Positions 1 to 8,639 of a stretch of 64,000 bases of DNA are shown piece after piece. The stretch lies in the NCBI RefSeq assembly GCF_008107685.1, contig NZ_VIRF01000060.1, forward strand, positions 1 through 64,000, written 5' to 3'. The position numbers and the translations under genes were made by a program. The notes under the pieces are model-generated. The model saw only the letters and a program-made list of their open reading frames with translations. It made no database searches and was not told where the DNA came from. Within the stretch, counting starts at the first letter, position 1. Each line of letters begins with the position of its first letter. The stretch comes from Novosphingobium sp. BW1. Lineage in GTDB: Bacteria; Pseudomonadota; Alphaproteobacteria; Sphingomonadales; Sphingomonadaceae.

Positions 1-315
1 CACCTGGCCGAGATCGCGTTTGCGGTGGCCCCCGGTGCGCATGCTGTCGTGCTGATGGATCAGGCCGGTTGGCACATGACCGGCAAGCTCAAGGTGCCCG
101 CCAACATCAGCATCGTCGCGCTGCCGGTCAAATGCCCCGAGTTGAACCCGGTAGAGAACCTCTGGCCGTTCATGCGCGATAATTGGTTCTCCAACCGCAT
201 CTCTACCTCTCCCGACAACATCCTCGACCATTGCTGCCAGCCCTGGAACAAGCTCGTTGATCAGCCTTGGCGCATCATGACCATCGGCCGCCGCAAATGG
301 GCCCGTAGGTTTTGA
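1..315 (+). CDS. IS630-family transposase, C-terminal part (5' end outside window)
   Basis: The frame is open from the first base to a TGA at 313-315. The peptide carries the block VLMDQAGWH followed by PVKCPELNPVENLWPFMRD, which is the second Asp region and the catalytic Glu region (PELNPVENLW) of the IS630/Tc1 DDE transposases. The N-terminal helix-turn-helix half would lie left of the window, so it cannot be told whether the gene is intact. An IS630-type N-terminal fragment also occurs at 42954-43054, showing this IS type has been active in the region. Confidence 0.85.
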   Translation, partial: HLAEIAFAVAPGAHAVVLMDQAGWHMTGKLKVPANISIVALPVKCPELNPVENLWPFMRDNWFSNRISTSPDNILDHCCQPWNKLVDQPWRIMTIGRRKWARRF

Positions 316-334
316 TCAATGCAGGTTGGTATTA

Positions 335-405
335 CTCATCCCCGCCCATTAACTGACTGGATTCGCGAACGGAATCCTTCCCTCATTTGCGCAACAAAGC
401 CTCGC
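335..405 (+). repeat. Solitary 71-bp repeat, copy 1 (IS6-like terminus)
   Basis: This stretch matches 49279-49349 in the same orientation at about 63 of 71 positions (55 of the last 60). Its right end reads, on the complementary strand, GGCTTTGTTGCGCAAATG, the style of an IS6-family terminal inverted repeat. It also contains a small inverted repeat (GGATTC...GAATCC). No IS6-type transposase is attached. The IS6 assignment rests on resemblance of the end sequence only. Confidence 0.6.
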
Positions 406-453
406 GCATGTCGTCTATCGCGGCGGGGTCAGAACGTGATCTAACGGCACCCG

Positions 454-1500
454 TCACGGCGGCGTTTGACGACTGCCTTGCGAGAGAGCGCGAGCGAGAG
501 GCTCGATCTGATCCTCGGGAATGCGCCTTGCGATGACCGGCATGGGCAACTGAGACTTGTGGAGGTCGATGACGGTTTTGTCCCCCTGCCAGGCCCGCAG
601 GCGATCGGCAAGGTAGTCCGCCCGCTGTCCGGCCAGGATCGGCGCGGTCTTGCCCGGCGCGTGGCAGCGCGCGCAGGCAGGCAGCTGCCGAGCGCGATCC
701 CCTCCTTTTACCAGAGGATGCGCGGTGTCGAGCGGCGTATCGTGCAGTCCGGGCAGCTGCGCATAATGCGTTGCCAGAGCCTGCATCTCGCTGTCGGTGA
801 GCGTGGCCGCGGCCACCTGCATCGGACCGCTGTGACGCACTCCCGACGCGTAGCGGCGCAGCGCAGTGTAGAGATGGGCGCGCTTCTGGCCTGCGATGAT
901 GGGGATGTCGGGTTGGCCGTGGCCAAGGCCATCGCTCCCGTGGCATCCGGCGCATTGGCGGACGAGGGGGGGAGATATTGCGACGTCCGAAGTGGCCATG
1001 CTCAGTTGGGCGTAACGGCCCGCGTCCATCGTCGGCAGCTGGCGCAGAAAGCCGACCATGCGGCGCACCTCGTCGGGGCGATCCTGTGTCGGCCAAGCCG
1101 GCATGCCGGTATATTTCACCCCGTGTGTGACGATCCAGAACAGTTCGCGGTCGGAATAATGCGTAACTGTCCGGGCCAGATCGGGAGCGTGGGGCGTGGC
1201 GCTTTGCATGGCGGGGGAGGGGGCCTCGCCGGGGGCTCCGTGACAGACCTGACAGGCCTGCCGAAAGTGCCCTGCAGCGCTAGTGAGCGCATCATCGTCG
1301 CGCACGTGCTCGGGGGTCTGAAACGCCGAATAGGTGCGTGCCGAATTCTGCATCGTCCAATGCAGGAACCACTCGGTCACGGCCCAGTGGCCCGTTGTCG
1401 CGGCTAGCGGGAAGAGGCCCGACCAGGCGAAGAGCAGGCCTGCGGCGGCAAGCGCTGCAAGGCTGGCAAGGACGCGTTTCCAGGTAAGGCGCAGGGTCAT
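454..1500 (-). CDS. Triheme c-type cytochrome, membrane-anchored
   Basis: 348 residues with an N-terminal hydrophobic segment (about residues 9-33) acting as signal or anchor, then three CXXCH haem c sites at C83-H87, C183-H187 and C276-H280. The spacing suggests three cytochrome c domains in the periplasm. It is the last gene of the cytochrome oxidase operon and its ATG overlaps the stop of ctaG (ATGA). A role as electron donor to, or partner of, the caa3 oxidase follows from context and is not proven. No specific name is assigned because multihaem cytochromes of this kind are diverse. Confidence 0.88.
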   Translation of the reverse strand: MTLRLTWKRVLASLAALAAAGLLFAWSGLFPLAATTGHWAVTEWFLHWTMQNSARTYSAFQTPEHVRDDDALTSAAGHFRQACQVCHGAPGEAPSPAMQSATPHAPDLARTVTHYSDRELFWIVTHGVKYTGMPAWPTQDRPDEVRRMVGFLRQLPTMDAGRYAQLSMATSDVAISPPLVRQCAGCHGSDGLGHGQPDIPIIAGQKRAHLYTALRRYASGVRHSGPMQVAAATLTDSEMQALATHYAQLPGLHDTPLDTAHPLVKGGDRARQLPACARCHAPGKTAPILAGQRADYLADRLRAWQGDKTVIDLHKSQLPMPVIARRIPEDQIEPLARALSQGSRQTPP

Positions 1501-2087
1501 GCGGTCTCCTTGGGGCCAGCGCGCAGAAGGGTTAAAAGGAGGGCAAGGCCCCCGATCAGATAGCTGGCGCCGCCGACTAGCAGCATCACCACACCGCCCA
1601 GCTGCTGGTCACTCAAGGCATCGAGACCGAAGGGCCCAGATCCGCAGATGTAAAGCGGGCGCGGTGCCAAGCCGATGAGAACGCCCAGCAGCGTCATATG
1701 CATGGAGGTCAGCAGGAGGGCGCCGATCCCGGCGGCGCGCGCCTGCACGTTCAGTGCCGCACACCACAAGAGCGTGCCGGCTGCCAGAAAACTCGCCTGC
1801 TCCAGTACGGCCACCACCAGCGAGCTGTCCGCCAGGGCGCGCAGCAGCGGCAGGTGCCAACCCCAGACCGTCATCAGTTCGAGCAGCATCATTGGCAGCG
1901 GCGCAACGATACCGGAGTGTCTGCGGGCAGGATCGATGCCGCTTCCCGTCAGGCCCCAGGCGAGCAGCGGCGCGGCTATGGCGACGGCCAGCATGTGGCC
2001 GGCCATGTGCCCGGTCATGCCCCACCGCGAGGCGAGGACACCCAGCGGGACCAGCGCAAGGCCAAGCCCAAGTGGCGCGCGCTTCAT
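1497..2087 (-). CDS. ctaG: Cytochrome c oxidase assembly protein, caa3_CtaG family
   Basis: 196-residue polytopic membrane protein. The start was set at MKRAPLGLGL because it overlaps the stop of the preceding gene (ATGA), and everything upstream in frame is low-complexity coding shadow. Hydrophobic segments fill most of the length. The Met/His-rich stretch GMTGHMAGHML near residue 25 and conserved LxTVWGWHLP-type block fit the caa3_CtaG family, thought to help copper insertion into the oxidase. Position inside the cox operon supports the call. It is unrelated in sequence to the Cox11-type CtaG. Confidence 0.85.
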   Translation of the reverse strand: MKRAPLGLGLALVPLGVLASRWGMTGHMAGHMLAVAIAAPLLAWGLTGSGIDPARRHSGIVAPLPMMLLELMTVWGWHLPLLRALADSSLVVAVLEQASFLAAGTLLWCAALNVQARAAGIGALLLTSMHMTLLGVLIGLAPRPLYICGSGPFGLDALSDQQLGGVVMLLVGGASYLIGGLALLLTLLRAGPKETA

Positions 2088-2467
2088 GTGCAATCCCGCA
2101 GAAAGACGACGGGGAGCGCGGTGAAGAGCACCCCCACGGCGCTGAGCGCGGCCAGAAGCAGCGTCGCCGTGGCGAGGAAGCGCAAGCGGTCGATCCGGGT
2201 GCTCTCTTCGTGGGGAGGCGGATCGCCGGGCGTGCGCGCCTGATGCCAGGCAACCCAGCCCGCTAGCGCGATGACCGCCAGCGCCAGAACTGTCCCGCCA
2301 ATGTAGAGCCAGGGCATCGTCGCGAAGTGGCCGGTCTTGGCGCAGGAAATCGCCGCCCACAGGTAGGAGAACAGGAAGTGCGCGGCCCAGGCCGTGGGCG
2401 GCACGATCAGAACCCACAAGGTGATGCGCAGGCGATGCCGCCACCCGCTCGGCGTGGGATCGGACAT
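2084..2467 (-). CDS. Small membrane protein of the cytochrome oxidase operon
   Basis: 127 residues starting MSDPTPSGWRHRLRITLW, with three predicted membrane segments (about residues 15-37, 50-70 and 92-115). It is translationally coupled on both sides: its ATG shares one base with the oxidase stop (TGATG), and its stop overlaps the ctaG start (ATGA). No catalytic motif was recognised. The position between subunit I/III and CtaG suggests an assembly or accessory role, an inference from context only. Confidence 0.75.
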   Translation of the reverse strand: MSDPTPSGWRHRLRITLWVLIVPPTAWAAHFLFSYLWAAISCAKTGHFATMPWLYIGGTVLALAVIALAGWVAWHQARTPGDPPPHEESTRIDRLRFLATATLLLAALSAVGVLFTALPVVFLRDCT

Positions 2468-4989
2468 CACGACACCTCCGGAAACAGGCCGATGGTCGCG
2501 TAGGTGACGACGACGCTCAGCACGAAGAAATGCATGAAGAGGGCGACATTGCGGATGTCGGCGTCGTGCTGCACGGTCATGCGCCCGGCAAGCCCGCGCG
2601 CAAGGGCGTAGGCCTGCATGATCACCGCGAGCCCGGCGTGAGCAACTGTCCAGATGGTCAGCGTCCATACGATGGCGGGATAGGAATGGGCCTCGGGGTC
2701 CAGCCCTGAAAGCCAGGGCCCGGCGAGCCCGGCAAGTCCGCTGCCCACTGCGGTGAGCATCGCGGCTGTCAACAGCACGGCCATCACGCCTGTTCTCCCC
2801 CGGCTGTTGGCGCTGCGGGCCGCAAGAGTGAGAAGCCAGCTTGCCACCCCCAGTGCCAGCGCCACCATCGGCCACAACCAGCCCGGCCTATCGGCCAGCG
2901 CCATGGGTGGAAACGTCTCGTGGCGGGTCCAGAAGAAGTAGTAGCCAAAGACCAAACCAGAAAACGCGGTCGCGTCGGCCATCATGGTGATGAACATTGC
3001 CCACCAACCCGGAGAACTGCGGCCCGAGATGTAGAGCGGCAGTTCGAGGCCATGGCCGATGGGCTTGGAGGGCTTTTCCGGGATCTCGGCGGTGCCCGTC
3101 CACAGCCACCAGACCACGCAGCCCAGCGTCAGCAAGGCGCCCAGCAGCGCAATGCCGTAGAGATGATAGGTCGTCAGGATGAACACCGAGCCGAGCGCGA
3201 AGGCCGTCAGCATCGGCACCCAGGCCGGGGTGCCAAGACGGATCACGGCAAGGGGCCTGGCGTCGATCACGCTGGTCACGATGGTCTCGCGCCGGCCTTC
3301 CTCGGCATCGGGAAGGAAATAGCGGCCCTCGTCCACTTTTCGCATGAAATCGGGCTGGTCCCAGATCGGGTAGCGGCTCTCGATGAGGGGAATGGAGCGG
3401 ATGCCCCAGTGCTCGTCCTGCGGGTGGGCCAGCCATTCGAGGGTGCCCGCATGCCAGGGGTTGCGCGCGGCAAGCGGGCGACGCGGGCTCAGGCACATGT
3501 CGAGGCAGATCACCGCGACGCCCGAGGCGAACAGGAAGGCGCCGGCTGTGGAGGCCATGTTGAGGTCGCCCAGCCCCAGTTCCTCCGGATAGGTGAAGAC
3601 CCGGCGCGGCATGCCCATGAGGCCAGAGAGGTGCATCGGGAAGAAGCACAGGTTCACGCCTGCAAACAGGATCCAGAAGGCGATGCGTCCCAGCCTGTCG
3701 GACAACTTCTTTCCGGTGATCAGCGGCCAGTAGTAATAGAGCCCTGCAAACAGCGGCAGCAGCGTTCCCCCGATAAGGACGTAATGCAGGTGGGCGACGA
3801 CGAAGTAGGTGTCGTGGGCCTGCCAGTCGAAGGGGGCGACCGCCACCATCACGCCGGTCAGCCCGCCGATGACGAAGACGCCAAGGCTCCCCGTCGCATA
3901 GAGGAGCGGCGTCGACCAGGTCACCCGGCCCGCCCACAAGGTGGCGATGAACACGAAGATCTGCACCGCTGTTGGAATGGCGACCGCCTCGGAAGCCGCC
4001 GAGAAGAAACCGAGGCTGATCTTGGGCAGGCCCGTGGTGAACATGTGGTGGACCCACAGCCCGAACGAGAGGAACGCGGTGCCGACCGCTGCCAGCACGA
4101 TCCAGGGATAGCCCAGTAGGTGGCGCCGCGCGAAGGTGGGCACGAGCATCGCGAAAAGCGCAATGGAGGGCAGGAAGACGATGTAGACCTCCGGATGACC
4201 GAAGATCCAGAAAAGGTGCTGCCACAGCAGCGGATCGCCCCCGCGCGTGGCATCGAAGAAGGGCCAGTTGAGGAGCCGTTCCATCTCGAACAGGACATCG
4301 CCCGCAATGAGCGGCGGGAAGGCGAACAGGATCATTACGGCAACGACCAGGATATACCAGGCGTAGAGGGGCATGAGGTTGAGGCGCATGCCCGGTGGGC
4401 GGCACTTGAGCACGCCCACGATCAGCTCCACCGCCGCCGCGATCGAGGAGACTTCGATGAAGGAGAGGCCCAGCATCCAGATATCCGCGCCAAGCCCCGA
4501 AAGGTCAGTTCGGGTGGTGAGCGGGGGGTACATGAACCAGCCCCCGTCGGGCGCTGCGTTGAACAGGATCGAGCCCCCCACGAAGATGCCGCCGAGAAGA
4601 AACGACCAGTAGCCGAAGGCCGAAAGGCGCGGGAAGGGCAAGTCGCGCGCGCCCAGCAGCTGGGGCAGGAGGATGATCGAAACCGCCTCGAACATCGGCA
4701 CGGCGAACAGGAACATCATCATCGAGCCGTGCAGCGTGAAGAGCTGGTTGAATGTGGCCGGACCGACCAGATCGTTTTCCGGCACGGCCAGTTGCGCGCG
4801 CATGAGAAGCCCGAGGACGCCTGCAAAAAGCATGAACACGAACCCGGTCAGGACGTACCACGCCCCCACGGCGTCGTTGTTGCAGTCCGTCCACTTGAGG
4901 AAGATGCCCTTGGGAGCGGCCCAGACGGCACGCAGGCGTTCCTCCTGGGCGCGGCGCAGGGCCGGATCGTCCTGATCGTGGAGGCTCAT
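2467..4989 (-). CDS. ctaD: Cytochrome c oxidase subunit I fused to subunit III
   Basis: 840 residues, a fusion of the haem-copper catalytic subunit and subunit III as seen in some caa3 oxidases. Subunit I part: H87 (LHGSMMM, haem a ligand), H265-P-E-V-Y269 (CuB His with cross-linked Tyr), H314-H315 (CuB) and H400/H402 in VVAHLHYVL (haem a3 and haem a). From about residue 660 the sequence is subunit III-like (SSPGWWAMFITMMADATAF...FGYYFFWTRH) to the C-terminus. It couples O2 reduction to proton pumping in the cytoplasmic membrane. Start overlaps the subunit II stop (ATGA). Confidence 0.95.
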   Translation of the reverse strand: MSLHDQDDPALRRAQEERLRAVWAAPKGIFLKWTDCNNDAVGAWYVLTGFVFMLFAGVLGLLMRAQLAVPENDLVGPATFNQLFTLHGSMMMFLFAVPMFEAVSIILLPQLLGARDLPFPRLSAFGYWSFLLGGIFVGGSILFNAAPDGGWFMYPPLTTRTDLSGLGADIWMLGLSFIEVSSIAAAVELIVGVLKCRPPGMRLNLMPLYAWYILVVAVMILFAFPPLIAGDVLFEMERLLNWPFFDATRGGDPLLWQHLFWIFGHPEVYIVFLPSIALFAMLVPTFARRHLLGYPWIVLAAVGTAFLSFGLWVHHMFTTGLPKISLGFFSAASEAVAIPTAVQIFVFIATLWAGRVTWSTPLLYATGSLGVFVIGGLTGVMVAVAPFDWQAHDTYFVVAHLHYVLIGGTLLPLFAGLYYYWPLITGKKLSDRLGRIAFWILFAGVNLCFFPMHLSGLMGMPRRVFTYPEELGLGDLNMASTAGAFLFASGVAVICLDMCLSPRRPLAARNPWHAGTLEWLAHPQDEHWGIRSIPLIESRYPIWDQPDFMRKVDEGRYFLPDAEEGRRETIVTSVIDARPLAVIRLGTPAWVPMLTAFALGSVFILTTYHLYGIALLGALLTLGCVVWWLWTGTAEIPEKPSKPIGHGLELPLYISGRSSPGWWAMFITMMADATAFSGLVFGYYFFWTRHETFPPMALADRPGWLWPMVALALGVASWLLTLAARSANSRGRTGVMAVLLTAAMLTAVGSGLAGLAGPWLSGLDPEAHSYPAIVWTLTIWTVAHAGLAVIMQAYALARGLAGRMTVQHDADIRNVALFMHFFVLSVVVTYATIGLFPEVS

Positions 4990-5951
4990 TCGCGGCCTTT
5001 CAGGTAGCGGGCGATGGCCATGGCCTCTTCGCGCGAGAGATCAGAGTATGTCGGCATTCGCGCGCCAGGCTTGAGGTCCTGCGGCGCACGGATAAAGGCG
5101 GCGGTGTTGGCCAGCGAGGGCTCCTGCGTGCCCGCGCCAAGACTCCGGCGGTGCGCATAGCGGGTAAGATCAGGGCCGATCTGGCCTGTATGTTGGGTCC
5201 CCCGGATGGCGTGGCAGGCGCCGCAGCCCTCGTCCGCAAAGAGGCGTGCTCCTCGCCTGTCCGTGGGGGAAGCGGCTGTACCCGTCCGTTGCTCGGCCAG
5301 CCAGGAGTCGAAGGCGGAAGGCTCCATTGCGACGACCTCGAAAGCCATGAGTGCATGGGCAAGCCCGCACAGTTCAGCGCAAACCCCACGGTATCGGCCC
5401 GGCTTGGTGGCCTTGACGACAAGCCGGTTGTCGCGGCCGGGGATCATGTCCATCTTGCCCGCAAGGCCCGGTATCCAGAAGCTGTGGACGACATCGTGCG
5501 CAGCCAGCGTGAAAACCACGGTGCGCCCGGTCGGGATCCGGATCTCGTTGGCATCGATGAGGCGCCCTTGCGTGTCTTGCGGATCGTAGATGACCCGCCA
5601 CCAGAACTGTTCGCCCTCGACTCGGATCTCCAGATCGCCCGGCGCACTGTCCATCGGCCGCATGGCAGGGAGGGCGTAAAGGAGGAGACCGGTCAGCAGC
5701 ACGGTCGGCACGATCGCGCCCATCCAGAGTACCAGCTTCATGCCGCCTGTGTGGCTGAGGCTGCCTTCGGGTGCCCGTACCGCCCGAAAATAGAGCGCAA
5801 AAGTGATCGCAGCGAGGCCGAGTGCGACCAAGGCCATGACCAGCGTGAGCGTGCGCGTCTCCCCGGCCTCCACGCCGAAAGGGGCCAGTGCGGACTGGTG
5901 GGTATTGCAGGCCGTGGCCAGCAGGCAAGCCGGCAGGATCGCGTAGCGCAC
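4986..5951 (-). CDS. ctaC: Cytochrome c oxidase subunit II with fused cytochrome c domain (caa3 type)
   Basis: 321 residues from a GTG start (5949-5951) with AAGGGG six bases upstream; a longer in-frame ATG start has no ribosome site. Numbered from this start: lipobox LATAC with Cys15 (probable lipoprotein), two membrane helices, CuA ligands H156, C191, C195, H199 and M202 (CAELCGLAHALM), then a C-terminal cytochrome c domain with C243GACH247. First gene of the oxidase operon; it delivers electrons from CuA to subunit I, and the fused haem domain makes this a caa3-type enzyme. Confidence 0.94.
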   Translation of the reverse strand: MRYAILPACLLATACNTHQSALAPFGVEAGETRTLTLVMALVALGLAAITFALYFRAVRAPEGSLSHTGGMKLVLWMGAIVPTVLLTGLLLYALPAMRPMDSAPGDLEIRVEGEQFWWRVIYDPQDTQGRLIDANEIRIPTGRTVVFTLAAHDVVHSFWIPGLAGKMDMIPGRDNRLVVKATKPGRYRGVCAELCGLAHALMAFEVVAMEPSAFDSWLAEQRTGTAASPTDRRGARLFADEGCGACHAIRGTQHTGQIGPDLTRYAHRRSLGAGTQEPSLANTAAFIRAPQDLKPGARMPTYSDLSREEAMAIARYLKGRE

Positions 5952-6109
5952 AGAAAGCCCCTTGCTATGGACTGGGCGAAACGTTCCGCACGCGCATTTG
6001 TTCGGGGTTCGTGCGCGGCAAAAGTATTTCAAAGTGTGTCCGGGCCACGACCAGGCAACGCCGGTACGCGTTCGGCCATTCCTCTTGCTCGCAGGAAGAG
6101 GATGCGCAG

Positions 6110-6703
6110 ATGGCTGATTGGATACGCGATTTCGTGGCGGAGGGAGGCTATCCCGCCATCGCGCTCCTTATGTTCCTGGAGAACGTCTTCCCGCCCATTC
6201 CTTCTGAGATCATCATGCCGCTGGCGGGAGCGGAGGCGGCGAACGGAAAGCTTGCCATCGTCGGCGTGGTCCTGGCTGGCAGCATCGGATCCCTGGCGGG
6301 TGCGCTGCTGTGGTACGCTCTGGCCCGCTGGCTGGGTGGGAAGCGGCTGAAGGCCTGGTCGGCGAAACATGGGCGATGGACGACGTTGTCGGTCCAGGAC
6401 ATCGAATGGGCCGAGCGCCTCTTTTACAAGTTCGGCACCCCACTGGTCTTTGGCGGGCGCCTTGTGCCCACAGTGCGTACGCTCGTTGCCATTCCTGCGG
6501 GGATTTTCGCCATGCCGCTTGTGCGCTTCGTGCCTCTGACGCTGGCGGGCACGCTCTTCTGGGAGGGCGGGCTTGCCTATGCTGGCTATGCGCTTGGAGA
6601 GGAGTACCGCAAGGTGCAGGATTATCTCAACCCCGCAACCACTGGGATCCTCCTTGGCCTTCTGGGCTATTACATCTACCGCCTTGTCACCTTCAAACAC
6701 TGA
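6110..6703 (+). CDS. DedA/VTT-family membrane protein
   Basis: 197 residues starting MADWIRDFVAEGGYPAIALL, preceded by a GGAAGAGG ribosome site. It has the DedA hallmarks ENVFPPIPSEIIMPLAGA near residue 25 and FGGRLVPTVRTLVAIPAGIF near residue 115, plus several membrane helices. DedA/VTT proteins are inner-membrane transporters or scramblases linked to lipid carrier recycling and envelope stress. The gene is divergent from the cytochrome oxidase operon, with about 160 bases between the two starts holding both promoters. Exact substrate unknown. Confidence 0.92.
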   Translation: MADWIRDFVAEGGYPAIALLMFLENVFPPIPSEIIMPLAGAEAANGKLAIVGVVLAGSIGSLAGALLWYALARWLGGKRLKAWSAKHGRWTTLSVQDIEWAERLFYKFGTPLVFGGRLVPTVRTLVAIPAGIFAMPLVRFVPLTLAGTLFWEGGLAYAGYALGEEYRKVQDYLNPATTGILLGLLGYYIYRLVTFKH

Positions 6704-6737
6704 AGGAGCGCGGCTGTCCTGTCGCGGTCGGTCTCAC

Positions 6738-6920
6738 CTATCGTACGGGCACCAGGCGCCGCTTCTCAGTCACGTCGATCTCGACCACGCGCCCTTCGTG
6801 AACGGTCAGCGAGACACTGCCGAACTCAAGGCCGCTGAGCGCCTCGCGCACGCTCGCCTGGCTGGTTTCAAGTGTATGGTCAGATGTACCGGCGGGAGTG
6901 ATATGCGACGGGGCCGTCAT
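6738..6920 (-). CDS. DUF2292 (YezD-like) small protein
   Basis: 60 residues. The C-terminal half ([30 protein letters not shown]) matches the pattern of the DUF2292/YezD family, small proteins often placed beside sulfate or sulfur-assimilation genes. Its ATG overlaps the stop of the cysA remnant (ATGA), so it was the last gene of a sulfate transporter operon. With cysA cut by an IS element, its native promoter is probably lost. Biochemical function unknown. Confidence 0.82.
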   Translation of the reverse strand: MTAPSHITPAGTSDHTLETSQASVREALSGLEFGSVSLTVHEGRVVEIDVTEKRRLVPVR

Positions 6921-7333
6921 GACGCGACTACGTCCAGTCCGTGAATGATGTGAAAGCGGCGCGGACGGATATGGACTGTGTCGCCCGCGACTGGCTGAGA
7001 GCGACGCCCGTGGGCATCGAACTCGATGAGCCCTGCAAGCTCCTCGCTGTGTGCCTCAATCCGCCAGATGCCGCCCTTGCGAAAGACATTCGCGACCTGC
7101 ACTCGATGTCCCACGTCGCCCGACGTCTCGATGTCGTGTACGCGTACCAAGTGCCCACCGGGGAGGCACGTGCTTTCGCCCACGAAACGGGCGTCGAAGG
7201 GGCTGGCTGGCGCCATGTAAATCTCCTCAGGTGAGCCGACCTGCTCGATCCGGCCACCCTCCATCACCATCACACGGTCCGCCAGTTCAAGTGCCTCTTC
7301 CTGGTCATGGGTGAGGAATATCGTGGTCAGGCC
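6917..7333 (-). pseudogene. cysA: Sulfate ABC transporter ATPase CysA, C-terminal remnant cut by IS3
   Basis: Reading leftwards from the IS boundary, the frame gives [21 protein letters not shown] (end of the Walker B/H-loop region of the ATPase), [15 protein letters not shown], then a C-terminal TOBE-like domain ending before DUF2292. Walker A, signature and Walker B are absent. Homology stops at 7334, exactly where the IS3-type terminal repeat begins. No N-terminal half of cysA is found beyond the IS, so this is not a simple insertion: sequence was lost or moved. The fragment cannot hydrolyse ATP. Confidence 0.85.
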
Positions 7334-7418
7334 TGTCCGGCGTCAGCGCCCATGGCACAGATTAGGGGTTGAGATTTAAGGAGGGTTTGGGCTTCGTCGT
7401 AGTGCTGAAGGAACGAAA

Positions 7419-7805
7419 ATGAAGCCCAAACTCTCCTCGCGAAAAACGCCAACCAAGACCTCAGCCGAAGCCGTGGTGAAGGACATCCGCCGACAGACGC
7501 GGCGACATTTCTCGGCCGAGGACAAGATCCGTATCGTGCTCGACGGACTGCGCGGCGAAGACAGTATTGCCGAGCTATGTCGGCGTGAAGGCACCGCCCA
7601 GAGCCTCTACTACACCTGGTCGACGGAGTTCATGGAAGGCCGGCAAGCGCCGGCTCGCGGGCGACACCGCTCGTGCTGCAACCACGGGCAAGGTCCAGGA
7701 TCTGCGCCGCGAAGCACGGGCACTCAAGGAATGCGTGGCCGATCTGACGTTGGAAAACCGCCTGCTGAAAAAAGCATGATCGCGGATGGGGGCGACGACG
7801 AATGA
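7419..7805 (+). pseudogene. IS3 OrfA (helix-turn-helix part), twice frameshifted
   Basis: Residues 1-72 read as a normal IS3-type OrfA (RRHFSAEDKIRIVLDGLRGEDSIAELCRREG...WSTEFMEG). An extra G near 7638 shifts the frame: the expected AGKRRLAGDTARAATT and DLTLENRLLKK segments are found one frame over (ending at 7779). A missing A in the run near 7768-7774 returns the reading to the first frame for the family's usual ending SMIADGGDDE. The open frame therefore survives, but its leucine-zipper portion is nonsense. The normal peptides are recalled from the family, not aligned here. Confidence 0.75.
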
Positions 7806-8470
7806 GGTACCCCGCCGCAGAAAAGCTCGAGATCATCAGCCCGGCCTACATCGTGATCAAGGCCGCTGAGCAGTTCCATACGAAGACCACCCGGCCAACC
7901 GAGATGTGGCAGACGGACTTCACCTACTTCAAGATCATTGGGTGGGGCTGGATGTACCTGTCGACCGTGCTCGACGACTTCTCGCACGACATCATTGCCT
8001 GGAAACTGTGCACCAACATGCGGGCCGAAGACGTGACCGAGACGCTGGACCTCGCCCTCAAGGCATCGGGCTGCGACTGCGCCACGGTGCTGCACGAGCC
8101 CCGGCTCCTATCCGACAACGGTCCCAGCTACATCGCGGGTGAACTTGCCGAGTACATCGAGGCTCAGCACATGAGCCAGGTCCGTGGCGCCCCGTTGCAT
8201 CCGCAAACGCAGGGCCAGATCGAGCGCTGGCACCAGACCTTGAAGAACCGCATCCTGCTGGAACATTACTTCCTGCCCGGCGACCTTGAAGCCCCGATCG
8301 AGGCGTTCGTGGAGCACTACAATCACCAGCGCTACCACGAGTGCCTGAACACCGTGCCCCCCGCTGCCGCCTACTTCGGCAGAGCGCTCGCCATCATCAA
8401 GCGCCGCGAAACCATCACGCGAAAGACCATCGAACATCGCCGCTTGCTTCACCGCAAGCTTGCCGCCTAA
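7802..8470 (+). pseudogene. IS3 OrfB transposase with internal deletion
   Basis: 222 residues. After MRYPAAEKLEII the sequence jumps straight to SPAYIVIKAAEQFH, which in this IS group lies roughly 110 residues further in; the HTH_21 region between them is gone without breaking the frame. The DDE core remains: WQTDFTYFKII, LLSDNGPSY and HPQTQGQIERWH supply the two Asp and the Glu. ATG overlaps the OrfA end. Probably unable to transpose itself. Confidence 0.8.
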
Positions 8471-8544
8471 CATCAAACCTCAGATGAGGCTCGCTCTCCG
8501 GAAATCCACGGCCCAATCTGTGCCAAATGTCTCGACGACGGACA

Positions 8545-8590
8545 GATAGGGCGCGACCAGGCCCACCAGTTCGATTTCATGCGTAGACAT
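8545..8590 (-). pseudogene. 5' stub of an unidentified gene cut by the IS3 right end
   Basis: Downstream of the monooxygenase gene on the minus strand lies a start region with several in-frame ATGs and a purine-rich leader. The native peptide would begin MSTHEIELVGLVAPY and then enters IS sequence at 8544, where the reading continues without homology to a stop about 25 codons later. Fifteen residues are too few to identify the gene. Its position suggests it was the next gene of the monooxygenase operon. Confidence 0.4.
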
Positions 8591-8639
8591 CGCCATTTCC
8601 ATCCATTCCGACAGTAGGAGGCAAGGGCTGGGGGCGGTT

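Larger units (their letters stand above)
7334..8544 (+). mobile_element. IS3-family element, decayed copy
   Basis: Imperfect terminal repeats bound the element: the left end reads TGTCCGGCGTCAGC then TGGCACAGATTA, and the complement of the right end reads TGTCCGTCGTCGAG then TGGCACAGATTG (about 23 of 32 aligned bases equal). Inside are an OrfA with two compensating frameshifts and an OrfB missing its N-terminal third. The flanking bases (AGGCC left, GATAG right) show no target-site duplication, so the two sides were probably not contiguous before, as expected after recombination between two IS copies. Confidence 0.8.

Noticed and set aside
9..315. Assigning the IS630 C-terminal part (1-315) and the N-terminal part (42954-43054) to one split element
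   Set aside because: The two do not overlap in sequence, so common origin cannot be tested from the window.
2888..5007. Long open frames on both strands overlapping the oxidase subunit I/III gene
   Set aside because: Translations are Arg/Pro/His-rich without motifs; the oxidase frame explains the sequence.
7767..7776. A run of six A followed by G as programmed frameshift site of the IS3 element
   Set aside because: The pattern is better explained by loss of one A that compensates the upstream extra G; the family's normal OrfA ends in the same peptide without slippage.
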